Positions 7,102 through 14,680 of a DNA stretch of 42,848 bases are shown one piece after another. Under the pieces are notes generated by a model. The model was not told the DNA's origin, ran no database searches, and worked only from the letters and a program-made list of their open reading frames with translations. The DNA lies in NCBI RefSeq assembly GCF_001613005.1, contig NZ_BDBN01000084.1:1-42848 (forward strand), written 5' to 3'. The stretch's first letter is position 1; each line of letters opens with the position of its first letter. Position numbers and translations under genes: made by a program. This DNA comes from Nocardia nova NBRC 15556 (GTDB lineage: Bacteria > Actinomycetota > Actinomycetes > Mycobacteriales > Mycobacteriaceae).

Positions 7102-8592
7102 ATGGGACGAACGCGGGCAGGTAACGAGCCCGCGCCGACCCGTGCGCGGCCCTGGTCCCGATCCGCTCGCGGCGCCGCGTCCGCGCCGCCCGCCTCCGCC
7201 GCACCGTCGGCCGATGCGGCGCGGACGCCACTGACGACCTCCCCACCCGTCACCGACGCCGCCGCGTGGCAGTCGATCGCCGAATCCATTGAGCGGCATC
7301 GCGTTTCCGGTGCGGCCACGCCTTCACCGGCTTTCGAGGAGAACGCGGTGAACGGCGTCGACGATCCCTCGCCGCCGGGCGTGACCACATCCGCCGCGTA
7401 TGCCGAGCCCGAAGGTGCCGGTGCGCACCGTCGATCGTCCGAGGCGGTGGACGACACGGGCGCGGACCGGAACTCCCGGGCCGAGGGCCGAGACGTGAAC
7501 ACCCGTCGCCGCGCGGCGCGCGAGATTCTGCGCGGTCGTCGTGTAGCGCCGTCCGGTCGTCGGTCTCGTCGGCGTGGCAAGGCTCCCGATATCGAATCCG
7601 ATGGCGGCCGGACGATAGTCGATCCCGCATCGGACACGGACAACCCGAGCGCTCACGGCGTCGACCACGAGATCCGTGAGCCGGACAGCGGGCCCGCTTG
7701 GTCGCCCACCGGATCACGCGGAGCCGGTGGGAATGCGCGCGAGCGCCGTCGTTCGCCTGGCCGAGGTGCGTTTCGCGATCCCATCGCCCACACCGTGGCC
7801 GCGGAGGAGCCGCTCGCACGCGCCGGGCGGGTTCCGGGCACGCTACGCGACGCCGGGGAATTCGCCTTGCATGCGGTCCGGAAGTGGGCCGACCCGCGGG
7901 AGCGGGAACTTCGCCGCCGGCGGCGGGTGCGGCGACGCAGCCTCCGCTGGAGCGCGGCCTCGGGCGTGACCGCGCTGGGAACGGCCGGACTGGTCGCGAT
8001 CTCGGCGCCCGTGTGGGCGGTTGTGGTGGTCGGTGGCGGTGCGGCCGCGCTGGTGACCGGCGCGGCGGTGAGCACCCGCCGATACCTGGAGTTGCGTCGA
8101 AACCCCTTGCCGCCCGCGGCGTTCGTACCCCGGCGGCTGCCCGCAGCGCAGTCCGCGGCGCGGGCGCCCATCGCCCGGCTGGTCCGGGCGGAACGCGCCT
8201 TTCACGCCCTCGGCCGTCAGATCGAGGCGAGCGGGCGAATCCCGGCCGACGATTTCGCCGACACCGTGGCGACCGCGGCATCCGGCGCGGCCGCCCTGCA
8301 CGCTCTCGCCGGGGATATCGCGGCGATGGAAAAGGCGCTCGCGGTGGTTGCGACCTCGCATGCCGGGGCGGGATTGCGGCAGCAATCGGGCGCGATGGTC
8401 GGCCGGCTGGAATCCGGCGTGACCGAATACGAGCAGCTTGTCGCCGCGGCCGGTCAGATCCTGGCGGCCGGGGCGAGCGAAGCGCCGGCCCCGGCGGACG
8501 AATTCGGCTGGACCATGTTCACCCTGCGCGAGGCGGCCGACCGACTGGACGGCTGGGCTCAGGCCCTCACCGACCTGGCCGACCGGCACTGA
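7102..8592 (+). CDS. pspM: PspM-like membrane protein with long disordered N-terminus
   Basis: 496 residues by this start (ATG 7102, GGAAGG about 10 bases upstream), far longer than the 270-residue mycobacterial PspM (Rv2743c), whose locus position it shares. Residues 1 to ~230 are Arg/Ala/Pro/Ser-rich and predicted disordered. A basic stretch (RRRRVRRRSLRWSA) precedes one hydrophobic hairpin of about 38 residues at ~283-322 (TALGTAGLVAISAPVWAVVV onward). The C-terminal ~170 residues are helical (LAGDIAAMEKALAVVATSHA). In mycobacteria PspM anchors PspA at the membrane. The extension may be real or a too-early start; in-frame GTGs at 7347 and 7494 are alternatives. Confidence 0.75.
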   Translation: MGRTRAGNEPAPTRARPWSRSARGAASAPPASAAPSADAARTPLTTSPPVTDAAAWQSIAESIERHRVSGAATPSPAFEENAVNGVDDPSPPGVTTSAAYAEPEGAGAHRRSSEAVDDTGADRNSRAEGRDVNTRRRAAREILRGRRVAPSGRRSRRRGKAPDIESDGGRTIVDPASDTDNPSAHGVDHEIREPDSGPAWSPTGSRGAGGNARERRRSPGRGAFRDPIAHTVAAEEPLARAGRVPGTLRDAGEFALHAVRKWADPRERELRRRRRVRRRSLRWSAASGVTALGTAGLVAISAPVWAVVVVGGGAAALVTGAAVSTRRYLELRRNPLPPAAFVPRRLPAAQSAARAPIARLVRAERAFHALGRQIEASGRIPADDFADTVATAASGAAALHALAGDIAAMEKALAVVATSHAGAGLRQQSGAMVGRLESGVTEYEQLVAAAGQILAAGASEAPAPADEFGWTMFTLREAADRLDGWAQALTDLADRH

Positions 8593-8795
8593 GCGCGGGC
8601 ACTTGGGCGGCGTCGGGTCCCTGGGGCCGGTGGCGCCGCGTTCAGGGCCGATCCTCGCGGCTGATCCGGCTAGGGGTTCACCCTGATATTTCCCGGATAT
8701 CGGTTGTGACCTGGTGATTTTCCGGCGTCGAGTTGACAGTATGGAGGAGTCGGATCGCGTTGACGGCGGTTCGGAAACCTTCGGGAGGAATGGAC

Positions 8796-8969
8796 ATGTT
8801 CTGGAAGATTCTGGGCGTCGTCGCGCTCGTGTGGCTGGCGCTGATCGTGATCGGCGCGCTGGTCAAGGCGTTGTTCCCGATCCTGATGATCAGCGTCGTG
8901 GTCTTCGGCCTGTACCTGCTGTACAAGGCCGTCTCCGGCTCGAACAAGTCGACGGTCACCAAACTGTAG
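8796..8969 (+). CDS. 57-residue membrane protein at end of psp locus
   Basis: Small protein made almost entirely of two hydrophobic segments, MFWKILGVVALVWLALIVIG and LMISVVVFGLYLLYKAV, with a short polar tail ending STVTKL. GGAGG at 8784-8788 is seven bases from ATG 8796; ATG 8790 in the same frame is too close to it, so 8796 is chosen. It lies 203 bases after pspM and is followed by a perfect hairpin terminator, so it is the last gene of the psp group. PspC- or PspN-like function cannot be shown from sequence. It is not part of the standard M. tuberculosis psp set. Confidence 0.7.
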   Translation: MFWKILGVVALVWLALIVIGALVKALFPILMISVVVFGLYLLYKAVSGSNKSTVTKL

Positions 8970-8981
8970 TGAGCCAACCCA

Positions 8982-9020
8982 GGGCCGTTCGGTACGAATA
9001 CCGAACGGCCCCTTGCTGTT
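8982..9020 (+). terminator. Perfect-stem terminator after psp locus
   Basis: Left arm 8982-8994 (gggccgttcggta) and right arm 8999-9011 (taccgaacggccc) form a 13-bp perfect stem with a CGAA tetraloop, followed by a T-rich stretch (cttgctgttt). It is an intrinsic-terminator structure and could work for either strand. Confidence 0.8.
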
Positions 9021-9127
9021 TCGCGACGGCGAAGCCGAGGAACCGGTCGTGTTAGCGTTTCGGAGCGGTGCACGTTCATGGTTCTCGGCCGCCTCGATTG
9101 TGGACCGACGGAGCGAAGCGGAGGCAA

Positions 9128-9838
9128 ATGTTAGAGCTACCCGAGGATTGGGAGCGCGGTCTGGTGATCGTCGCCCATCCCGACGATATCGAGTACGGTG
9201 CCGCGGCCGCGGTGGCGCGCTGGACGAAGCAGGGTAAGCACATCCGGTATCTGCTGGCGACCAGCGGTGAGGCCGGGATCGCGGGCCTGCCGCCGGCCGA
9301 GTGTGGTCCGGTGCGGGAGCAGGAGGAGATCGCGTCGGCGCGCGCGGTCGGGGTCGAGGACGTGGAGTTTCTCGGCTATCCGGACGGGCGGATCGAGGGT
9401 GGGCTCGGTTTGCGCCGCGATCTGGCCGCGGCGATCCGGCGGCACCGTCCGGAGATGGTGGTGTTGTTCAATTTCGGCGACACCTGGGCGCCGGGTTATG
9501 CGAACAGCGCCGATCATCGCGTGGTGGGGCGCAGTGCGCTGGACGCGATCTCGGACGCGGGCAACGAATGGATCTTCCCGGAGCTGGCCGAATTGCCGAT
9601 CTGGACGCCGCGCTGGGCGGCGGTAGTGGGTCCGGTGGTGACGCATGCGGTGGATGTCACCGATACCGTTCGGGCGGCGGTGGATTCGCTGATGCAGCAC
9701 AGTCGCTACCTGAGCGCGCTGAGCGACGAGCCGGTGGCGGATCAGGCCCGCGCCATCGTGGATCGGGCCACGGGACCGCAAGCGGGTTTCGATGCCGAGC
9801 GGGCGGTCGGATTCGAGCTGTACCACTTCGCCGACTGA
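9128..9838 (+). CDS. PIG-L family deacetylase
   Basis: 236-residue zinc-dependent LmbE/PIG-L N-deacetylase. Family members remove acetyl groups from GlcNAc derivatives, for example in mycothiol synthesis (MshB/Mca). Seen: the AHPDD zinc motif at residues 16-20 (VIVAHPDDIEYGAAAAVARW), LATSGEAGIAGLPP, GYPDG at about residue 82, and the distal histidine motif SADHRVVGRSALDAI. ATG 9128 is preceded by GGAGG. It stands alone between the psp terminator and a glycosyltransferase; substrate unknown. It is not a clear mshB or mca, so no symbol is given. Confidence 0.9.
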   Translation: MLELPEDWERGLVIVAHPDDIEYGAAAAVARWTKQGKHIRYLLATSGEAGIAGLPPAECGPVREQEEIASARAVGVEDVEFLGYPDGRIEGGLGLRRDLAAAIRRHRPEMVVLFNFGDTWAPGYANSADHRVVGRSALDAISDAGNEWIFPELAELPIWTPRWAAVVGPVVTHAVDVTDTVRAAVDSLMQHSRYLSALSDEPVADQARAIVDRATGPQAGFDAERAVGFELYHFAD

Positions 9839-9946
9839 TCACCGGCACTGTGAGCGGCCACGATCGTCCCGGGCGCCGTTCATGACCGTCGGGTAGCTGT
9901 GCCCGCCCGGCATCGGGCAGGGAGGGGGTATGGCAGGGTGGGGCGC

Positions 9947-11110
9947 ATGCGAGTGGCTGTCGTCGCGGGTCCGGATCCGGGTCATGCGTTTCCGGCGATC
10001 GCGCTGTGCCTGCGGTTTCTTCAGGCGGGCGATGATCCGGTGTTGTTCACCAGTCCGCGCTGGTTCGATGCGGCGCGGGACGCGGGCATCGCGGTGCGGC
10101 GGTTGAAGGGTTTGGCGCCGCGCCCGCAGGACGACGACGCCGACGCCGGCGCGCGGATCCACGAACGCGCGGCGCATATCTCCTCGGAGATCCTCCCCGA
10201 TCTCAGTGCGATGCTGCCGGAGCTGGTGGTTTCGGATGTGCTCACCGCCGGCGGTGGGATGGCCGCCGAGCGGCTGGGGGTGCCGTGGGTCGAGTTGTCG
10301 CCGCATCCGCTGTATCTGCCGTCGAAAGCGTTGCCTCCCATCGGCAGTGGGCTCGCGCCGGGGGAGGGCCTGCGTGGGCGGATGCGCGATACGGTGCTGC
10401 GCGGGCTGACCGCGCGCGCCATTACCCGCGGTGAGCGCCAGCGTGGAGCGGCCCGGGCGAGTGTGGGCCTGCCGGAGGTGGATCCGGGTCCGGACGCGCG
10501 GTTGATCGCCACGCTGCCCGCTCTGGAGGTCGAACGGCCGGATTGGCCCGCGGACGCGCACGTGGTGGGGCCGCTGTTGTGGGAGCCGACCTCGGAGCTG
10601 CTGGCGCCGCCGCCCGGCGACCGGCCGCTGGTCGTGGTCGCGCCCTCGACCGCCCGGACCGGGTTCGATGATCTGGCGACCGGTGCGTTGGAGGCGCTCG
10701 CGGACAGTGCTGTGCGCGTGGCGATTTCGATGCTCGATACGCCCCCTGCGGATCTTCCGCCGTGGGCGACGGCGGGTCTGGGGCGGCAGGACGAGCTGTT
10801 GCGCCACGCCGCCGTGGTGGTCGGCGGCGGGGGACACGGATTGCTGGCCAAAACTCTGCTCGCCGGCGTGCCGATCGTGACGGTGCCCGGTGGCGGGGAT
10901 CAGTGGGAACTGGCCAATCGTGCCGTCCGCCAGGGGAGTTCGCTGCTGGTGCGGCCGTTCACCCCGGAATCGCTGCGCGCGGCGGTGCACACCGTTCTCG
11001 GCGACGAGTCCTATCGCAAGGCCGCCGCCGCGGCCGCGGCCACCGTCTCCGATGTCGCCGATCCGATCGACATCTGTCACCGCACGCTGGATCGGGCTCG
11101 CGCGAGCTGA
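9947..11110 (+). CDS. GT1-like glycosyltransferase (UGT/MGT family)
   Basis: 387-residue GT-B fold glycosyltransferase. The N-terminal acceptor domain opens MRVAVVAGPDPGHAFPAIAL. The C-terminal nucleotide-sugar domain shows LLRHAAVVVGGGGHGLLAKT, then LAGVPIVTVPGGGDQWELAN, with the family's GGGG-H-G and P-x3-D-Q elements. The position matches Rv2739c, annotated as a possible transferase. ATG 9947 has GGTGGGG immediately upstream. No neighbouring aglycone-pathway genes are present, so donor and acceptor are unknown. Confidence 0.85.
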   Translation: MRVAVVAGPDPGHAFPAIALCLRFLQAGDDPVLFTSPRWFDAARDAGIAVRRLKGLAPRPQDDDADAGARIHERAAHISSEILPDLSAMLPELVVSDVLTAGGGMAAERLGVPWVELSPHPLYLPSKALPPIGSGLAPGEGLRGRMRDTVLRGLTARAITRGERQRGAARASVGLPEVDPGPDARLIATLPALEVERPDWPADAHVVGPLLWEPTSELLAPPPGDRPLVVVAPSTARTGFDDLATGALEALADSAVRVAISMLDTPPADLPPWATAGLGRQDELLRHAAVVVGGGGHGLLAKTLLAGVPIVTVPGGGDQWELANRAVRQGSSLLVRPFTPESLRAAVHTVLGDESYRKAAAAAAATVSDVADPIDICHRTLDRARAS

Positions 11111-11143
11111 CCGCACGCCCGCCGGCGGTTCGTGCGCGACCGG

Positions 11144-11149
11144 TACCCT
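11144..11149 (+). promoter_or_regulatory. Candidate -10 box for leaderless DUF3046 gene
   Basis: TACCCT, seven bases before the GTG start at 11157, with no Shine-Dalgarno between. Promoter role inferred from spacing. Confidence 0.4.
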
Positions 11150-11156
11150 CGGCACG

Positions 11157-11351
11157 GTGCGGTTGACTGAATTTCAGGAACTCTTGCATACCGAATTCGG
11201 CGTCGCCCGCGGCGACCTGCTGCTGGCCGATCATGTCCTGCCCTCGATGAACGGCCGTACCGGCGCCCAGGCGATCGAGGACGGTATCGACCCGCGCGAG
11301 GTCTGGCGGGCCTTGTGCGCGGAATTCGACGTACCGAAGAACCGCTGGTGA
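11157..11351 (+). CDS. DUF3046 family protein
   Basis: 64-residue protein of the actinobacterial DUF3046 family, equivalent in place and size to Rv2738c. Seen: RLTEFQELLHTEFGVARGDL, then HVLPSMNGRTGAQAIEDGID and REVWRALCAEFDVPKNRW, the conserved W-x2-LC-x-E(F) ending. The function is unknown. DUF3046 domains have been discussed as part of actinobacterial phage-shock contexts, and the psp genes lie 2.2 kb upstream here. The GTG start is the first in frame and appears leaderless. Confidence 0.9.
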   Translation: MRLTEFQELLHTEFGVARGDLLLADHVLPSMNGRTGAQAIEDGIDPREVWRALCAEFDVPKNRW

Positions 11352-11381
11352 GCGCCGGCCGTCGGCTGCGTCACAGCGACC

Positions 11382-11412
11382 TTGACCTCGAGCTTGCTCG
11401 AGGTTGCAGGGT
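11382..11412 (+). promoter_or_regulatory. MerR/SoxR-type operator-promoter
   Basis: -35 TTGACC (11382-11387) and -10 CAGGGT (11407-11412) are separated by 19 bases, the overlong spacer typical of MerR-family promoters. Centred in it is a perfect 9-base dyad, ACCTCGAGC (11385-11393) TT GCTCGAGGT (11396-11404), very close to the SoxR-type box CCTCAAG-N4-CTTGAGG. The -10 ends six bases before ATG 11419, so the transcript would be leaderless. Confidence 0.7.
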
Positions 11413-11418
11413 GGTCGC

Positions 11419-11892
11419 ATGGATACCGAGATCACCGAGAACCGGATTCGGGAACTACTGGACCGGTCCGAGATAACCGACTTGCTGGACCGCTATCTGC
11501 GTTCGCTCGACGAGGGTGTGTTCGACGACCGGTGGGCGCGCACCTACTACACCGAGGACGCGACCGCGGAGATGCCGATCGGCACCGTCCACGGCCGCGA
11601 CGCCGTACTCGCGCACATCCGGCGCGGGATGGCGCTGTTCGACCGGACCGTTCACCTGGGAACCAACGCGGTGATCGAGATCGACGGCGACCGCGCCACG
11701 GCGCGCGGCGCCCAGTTGAGCACCCATGTCCTCGCCGATGGCTCCGAGGCGGTGTTCATCTCTGCGGGCCATGCCGACACCGAATTGGTCCGCACAGCCG
11801 ACGGCTGGCGGATCCGGGCCTCCTCGCTGCGCATCACCTGGACTCAGGGAACCCCGCCGCGATTGCCTGCGGGGCTCGGATCCGAAGGGTGA
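11419..11892 (+). CDS. SnoaL-like (NTF2 fold) protein under MerR-type control
   Basis: 157-residue NTF2/SnoaL_4-type protein: EITDLLDRYLRSLDEGVFDD helix, WARTYYTEDATAEMPIGTVH with the YTEDA turn, GRDAVLAHIRRGM, then HLGTNAVIEIDGDRATARGA and GWRIRASSLRITW strands. Fold members include polyketide cyclases, dehydratases and limonene-epoxide-hydrolase relatives; none is identified here. ATG 11419 is fixed by the -10 box six bases away. The SoxR-like operator suggests induction by redox-active or aromatic compounds, but no MerR gene is in the window. It converges on the MFS gene, 30 bases apart. Confidence 0.8.
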   Translation: MDTEITENRIRELLDRSEITDLLDRYLRSLDEGVFDDRWARTYYTEDATAEMPIGTVHGRDAVLAHIRRGMALFDRTVHLGTNAVIEIDGDRATARGAQLSTHVLADGSEAVFISAGHADTELVRTADGWRIRASSLRITWTQGTPPRLPAGLGSEG

Positions 11893-11922
11893 CCGCATTT
11901 TCTCCGGGCAATCGGCGCCGAT

Positions 11923-13332
11923 TCAGCCGACCTGGATCTCGGCGGCAGCCGGTTCCGCCGGCTCGGTGGTCCCGGCACGGGTGCGGAACAGGGCGAAGGC
12001 GATGATGCCGAGAACGATGCCCACACCCGCCGCCACCGCGACCGCGGCGTCCAGCCCGGACACGAACTGCGACACCGTGATCCGGTCCTCGTTCGCCGAG
12101 CTGCGGAATACCGTGCCGAGTACCGCGACACCGAGGGCCAGGCCCAGCTGCCGGGCGGTGTTCACCGCTCCGGCGGCGGTGCCGCTCTGCTGCGGAGGCA
12201 CCGCGGCCATCGCGACCGCCACCAGCGGCGGCGCGAGCACACCGATGCCGATGCCGATCACCACGTAGCCGAAAAGGAGTGCGCTCCAGGTGGATCCGGC
12301 GTCGATCACGCCGAGCAGGCCCGCCCCGATACCGGTGATCACCAATCCGCCACCGATGGTCCAGCGGGGAGCCACGTCGTGCAGCCACCGCCCGAACGCG
12401 CCCGAGACCACGAACGCCGTCGCCGCCATCGGCAGCATGGACAGGCCGGCGCGCAGCGGGCTGAGCTGCAGCGGCTGCTGCAACCACAGCGAGATCAGGG
12501 GACTGCTCGCGAAGGCGGCGAAATTGAAGCCCGCCGCCGCGATCAGGGTGGCCGTGAATTCCCGGTTGCGCAGCAGTGCGAGCGGGAACATCGGTGTGGC
12601 GCTGCGTGATTCGACGAGAGCGAAGCCGGCGAGCGCGATCGCGCCGAGGATCAGCGTGCCGACTGCCGCGCCGTCGCCCCACCCGCCTTCCCCGCCCCGG
12701 ATGATGCCGTAGGTCAGCGCGGTCGCCGCGACGGCGAAGGCGGCCATCCCGGCGACGTCCACGCTACGGCCGGGCCGGCGCGGCGACGGGCCGAAGGCGT
12801 ACAGCGACAGCACGATGGTGACCGCCGCGATCGGCAGGTTCACCAGGAAGATCCACCGCCACGACAGCAGGTCGGTCAGTACCCCGCCGAGCACCACCCC
12901 GATGCCGGCGGCCGCCCCGGCGACCGCACCCCACGCGCCGAACGCGGTGCCGCGATCGCGGCCGATGTAGGTGGCGTGCAGCAGCGACAGGGTGGTCGCG
13001 AACATGGCCGCACCGCCCACTCCCTGCACGGCCCGCGCGGCCACCAGCAGGGCCGAGGACTGAGCCAGTCCGCAGGCCAGAGAGGCGGCCGCGAATATCG
13101 CCAGACCCGCGAGATAGGTGGGTTTGGCGCCGAACCGGTCGGCGAACGAGCCCAGCACCAGCAGCAGTGCCGCCAGGCCCAGCGCGTAACCGTCGACGAC
13201 CCATTGCAACCCCGACAGTCCGGTGCCGAGATCGGCGGCGATGTCCGGGAGCGCGACGTTGACGATCGTGACGTCGATGAGCAGCATGAGCGTGCCGAGG
13301 CACGCCGCGAACAAGGGGAGCCATTTCCGCAT
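11923..13332 (-). CDS. DHA2-type MFS multidrug exporter
   Basis: 469-residue proton-coupled drug exporter of the EmrB/QacA (14-helix) family. Seen: N-terminal motif D1-like LMLLIDVTIVNVALPDIAAD, the inter-helix motif A GSFADRFGAKPTYL, motif C-type GVVLGGVLTDLLSWRWIFLV (residues ~145-165), and the second half PPQQSGTAAGAVNTARQLG. Substrate cannot be predicted. It diverges from an Lrp/AsnC-type regulator across 96 bases, a classic local-regulator arrangement. The ATG at 13332 has GGAGGTCGCC directly upstream. Confidence 0.92.
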   Translation of the reverse strand: MRKWLPLFAACLGTLMLLIDVTIVNVALPDIAADLGTGLSGLQWVVDGYALGLAALLLVLGSFADRFGAKPTYLAGLAIFAAASLACGLAQSSALLVAARAVQGVGGAAMFATTLSLLHATYIGRDRGTAFGAWGAVAGAAAGIGVVLGGVLTDLLSWRWIFLVNLPIAAVTIVLSLYAFGPSPRRPGRSVDVAGMAAFAVAATALTYGIIRGGEGGWGDGAAVGTLILGAIALAGFALVESRSATPMFPLALLRNREFTATLIAAAGFNFAAFASSPLISLWLQQPLQLSPLRAGLSMLPMAATAFVVSGAFGRWLHDVAPRWTIGGGLVITGIGAGLLGVIDAGSTWSALLFGYVVIGIGIGVLAPPLVAVAMAAVPPQQSGTAAGAVNTARQLGLALGVAVLGTVFRSSANEDRITVSQFVSGLDAAVAVAAGVGIVLGIIAFALFRTRAGTTEPAEPAAAEIQVG

Positions 13333-13428
13333 GGCGACCTCCGGGTAGTGCGAACGATATCGACGCCAAGCGTGCGAGATGTTTGAATATCCATCCAGCT
13401 ATCCGGCCGTCGATGTGAGATTCCGCCT

Positions 13429-14463
13429 GTGAACCCCGAAGACGAAATCGAATCCTCCGTTCTCGATACGCTCGACAAGCAGATCGTGCACGGCCTGGTC
13501 ACCGATGCCCGCATCCCGTTCGCCACCCTCGGCGCGATCCTCGGTGTCTCCGAGCAAACCGTGGCCCGCCGCTATCGATCGATGCGCCAACGCGGCATCC
13601 TGCACGTCTCCGGCCAGGTCAACGCCATGCCGCTGGGGAATACGCGCTGGATGCTGCGGGTGCGGTCCACCCCGGACAAGGCGCTGCGGCTGGCCGAATC
13701 GCTGGCGCGGCTGCCGGATGTGAGCTGGGTGGCGCTGCTGTCGACCGGTTCGGAGGTCACCTGTGTGAGCCGTCCGCGCTCGATCGAACAGCGAGACGCG
13801 TTGCTGCTCAACGTTCTTCCGCGGGCCAGCCAGGTCACCGGGTTGATGGCCTACGAGATCATCCACCGGTTTCCGCTGGCGGAGGAGTGGCCGCGCTACA
13901 GCCGCTTGCTGACCGCCGAACAGCTGCGGCAGCTGGGACCGCGGCCCGCGATGAACGATCAGCGTGGACCCGACGCGCCGATGGACCTGTCCGCGGCCGA
14001 CGAGGCGATGCTCGCGCTGCTGGCCCGCGACGGACGCGCCTCCTATGCCCGGCTGGCGGCCGAAACCGGCTGGAGTCCGACCCGGGTCGCGCGGCGGATG
14101 TCCGAGCTGGCGGCGGCGGGCGTGCTGTATTTCGATCTCGATTTCGCCGTCGAGCGCATGGGATACGCGGTGCGGGCCTCGCTGTGGGTGCGGACGCGCC
14201 CTGCCGAGCTCGACGCCGTCGGCCGGGCGATCGCCACCCATCCGGAGACGGCGTTCGTCGCGGCCACCACCGGGCCCACCAATCTGGTCGCCTCCATCGT
14301 CTGCCGCGACAGTTCGCACCTGTACCGCTACCTCACCGAGCGGCTGGGGGCTCTGGACGGGATCGTCGACGTCGAGGTCACCCCGACGCTGCGGATGCTG
14401 AAACAGGCGCAGGCGTTGATGCAGACCGACCGGATCGCGGTGGTGCCGACGGCAACTCGATGA
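13429..14463 (+). CDS. Double-headed Lrp/AsnC family regulator
   Basis: 344 residues, about twice a normal Lrp/AsnC protein (~150). Two units are visible. One is at residues ~9-165 with AsnC-type HTH DTLDKQIVHGLVTDARIPFA. The second starts near residue 187, LSAADEAMLALLARDGRASY then WSPTRVARRMSELAAAGVLY, followed by a RAM-like domain (VERMGYAVRASLWVRTRPAE). Tandem Lrp proteins of this size are common in actinobacteria and probably work as pseudo-dimers. GTG 13429 has no Shine-Dalgarno; GAGATT six bases upstream is a weak leaderless-type -10. It probably controls the divergent exporter, by inference from position. Confidence 0.88.
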   Translation: MNPEDEIESSVLDTLDKQIVHGLVTDARIPFATLGAILGVSEQTVARRYRSMRQRGILHVSGQVNAMPLGNTRWMLRVRSTPDKALRLAESLARLPDVSWVALLSTGSEVTCVSRPRSIEQRDALLLNVLPRASQVTGLMAYEIIHRFPLAEEWPRYSRLLTAEQLRQLGPRPAMNDQRGPDAPMDLSAADEAMLALLARDGRASYARLAAETGWSPTRVARRMSELAAAGVLYFDLDFAVERMGYAVRASLWVRTRPAELDAVGRAIATHPETAFVAATTGPTNLVASIVCRDSSHLYRYLTERLGALDGIVDVEVTPTLRMLKQAQALMQTDRIAVVPTATR

Positions 14464-14574
14464 CGAGGCCACGGCCGGATCGAGGCCGCATGACCGGCCG
14501 GACAGCGCGGCGATTGCCGGGAACGGGGTGCGGCTGTGCGGCTGCCGTGCGTGTCGGCGGGCGCGTCGCTTGCC

Positions 14575-14590
14575 TCGAACACGTGTTCGT
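14575..14590 (+). promoter_or_regulatory. LexA-binding SOS box of recA
   Basis: TCGAACACGTGTTCGT: the mycobacterial/Gram-positive SOS consensus is CGAAC-N4-GTTCG, matched exactly here with only the outermost base differing. It lies 90 bases upstream of recA and should repress the recA promoter until DNA damage triggers LexA cleavage. Confidence 0.88.
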
Positions 14591-14609
14591 CTAAGCTTGC
14601 CGTCAGAAC

Positions 14610-14632
14610 TTGTCGGTGCCGCCCTCTACCGT
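14610..14632 (+). promoter_or_regulatory. LexA-independent DNA-damage promoter (RecA-NDp / PafBC type)
   Basis: TTGTCGGTG (14610-14618), eight bases, then TACCGT (14627-14632). This fits the published mycobacterial RecA-NDp consensus TTGTCRGTG-N8-TANNNT exactly. In mycobacteria this element is driven by PafBC. It would start recA transcription about 10 bases past 14632. Confidence 0.85.
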
Positions 14633-14680
14633 GGGCGCTAACCACACAACGAGACTTACCCGTCAGAAGGGGAACAGACG

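Noticed and set aside
9926..9931. GGGTAT before the glycosyltransferase as a SigF-type promoter
   Set aside because: Lies in a G run with no -35 partner at 14-17 bases; the start has a Shine-Dalgarno-like GGTGGGG instead.
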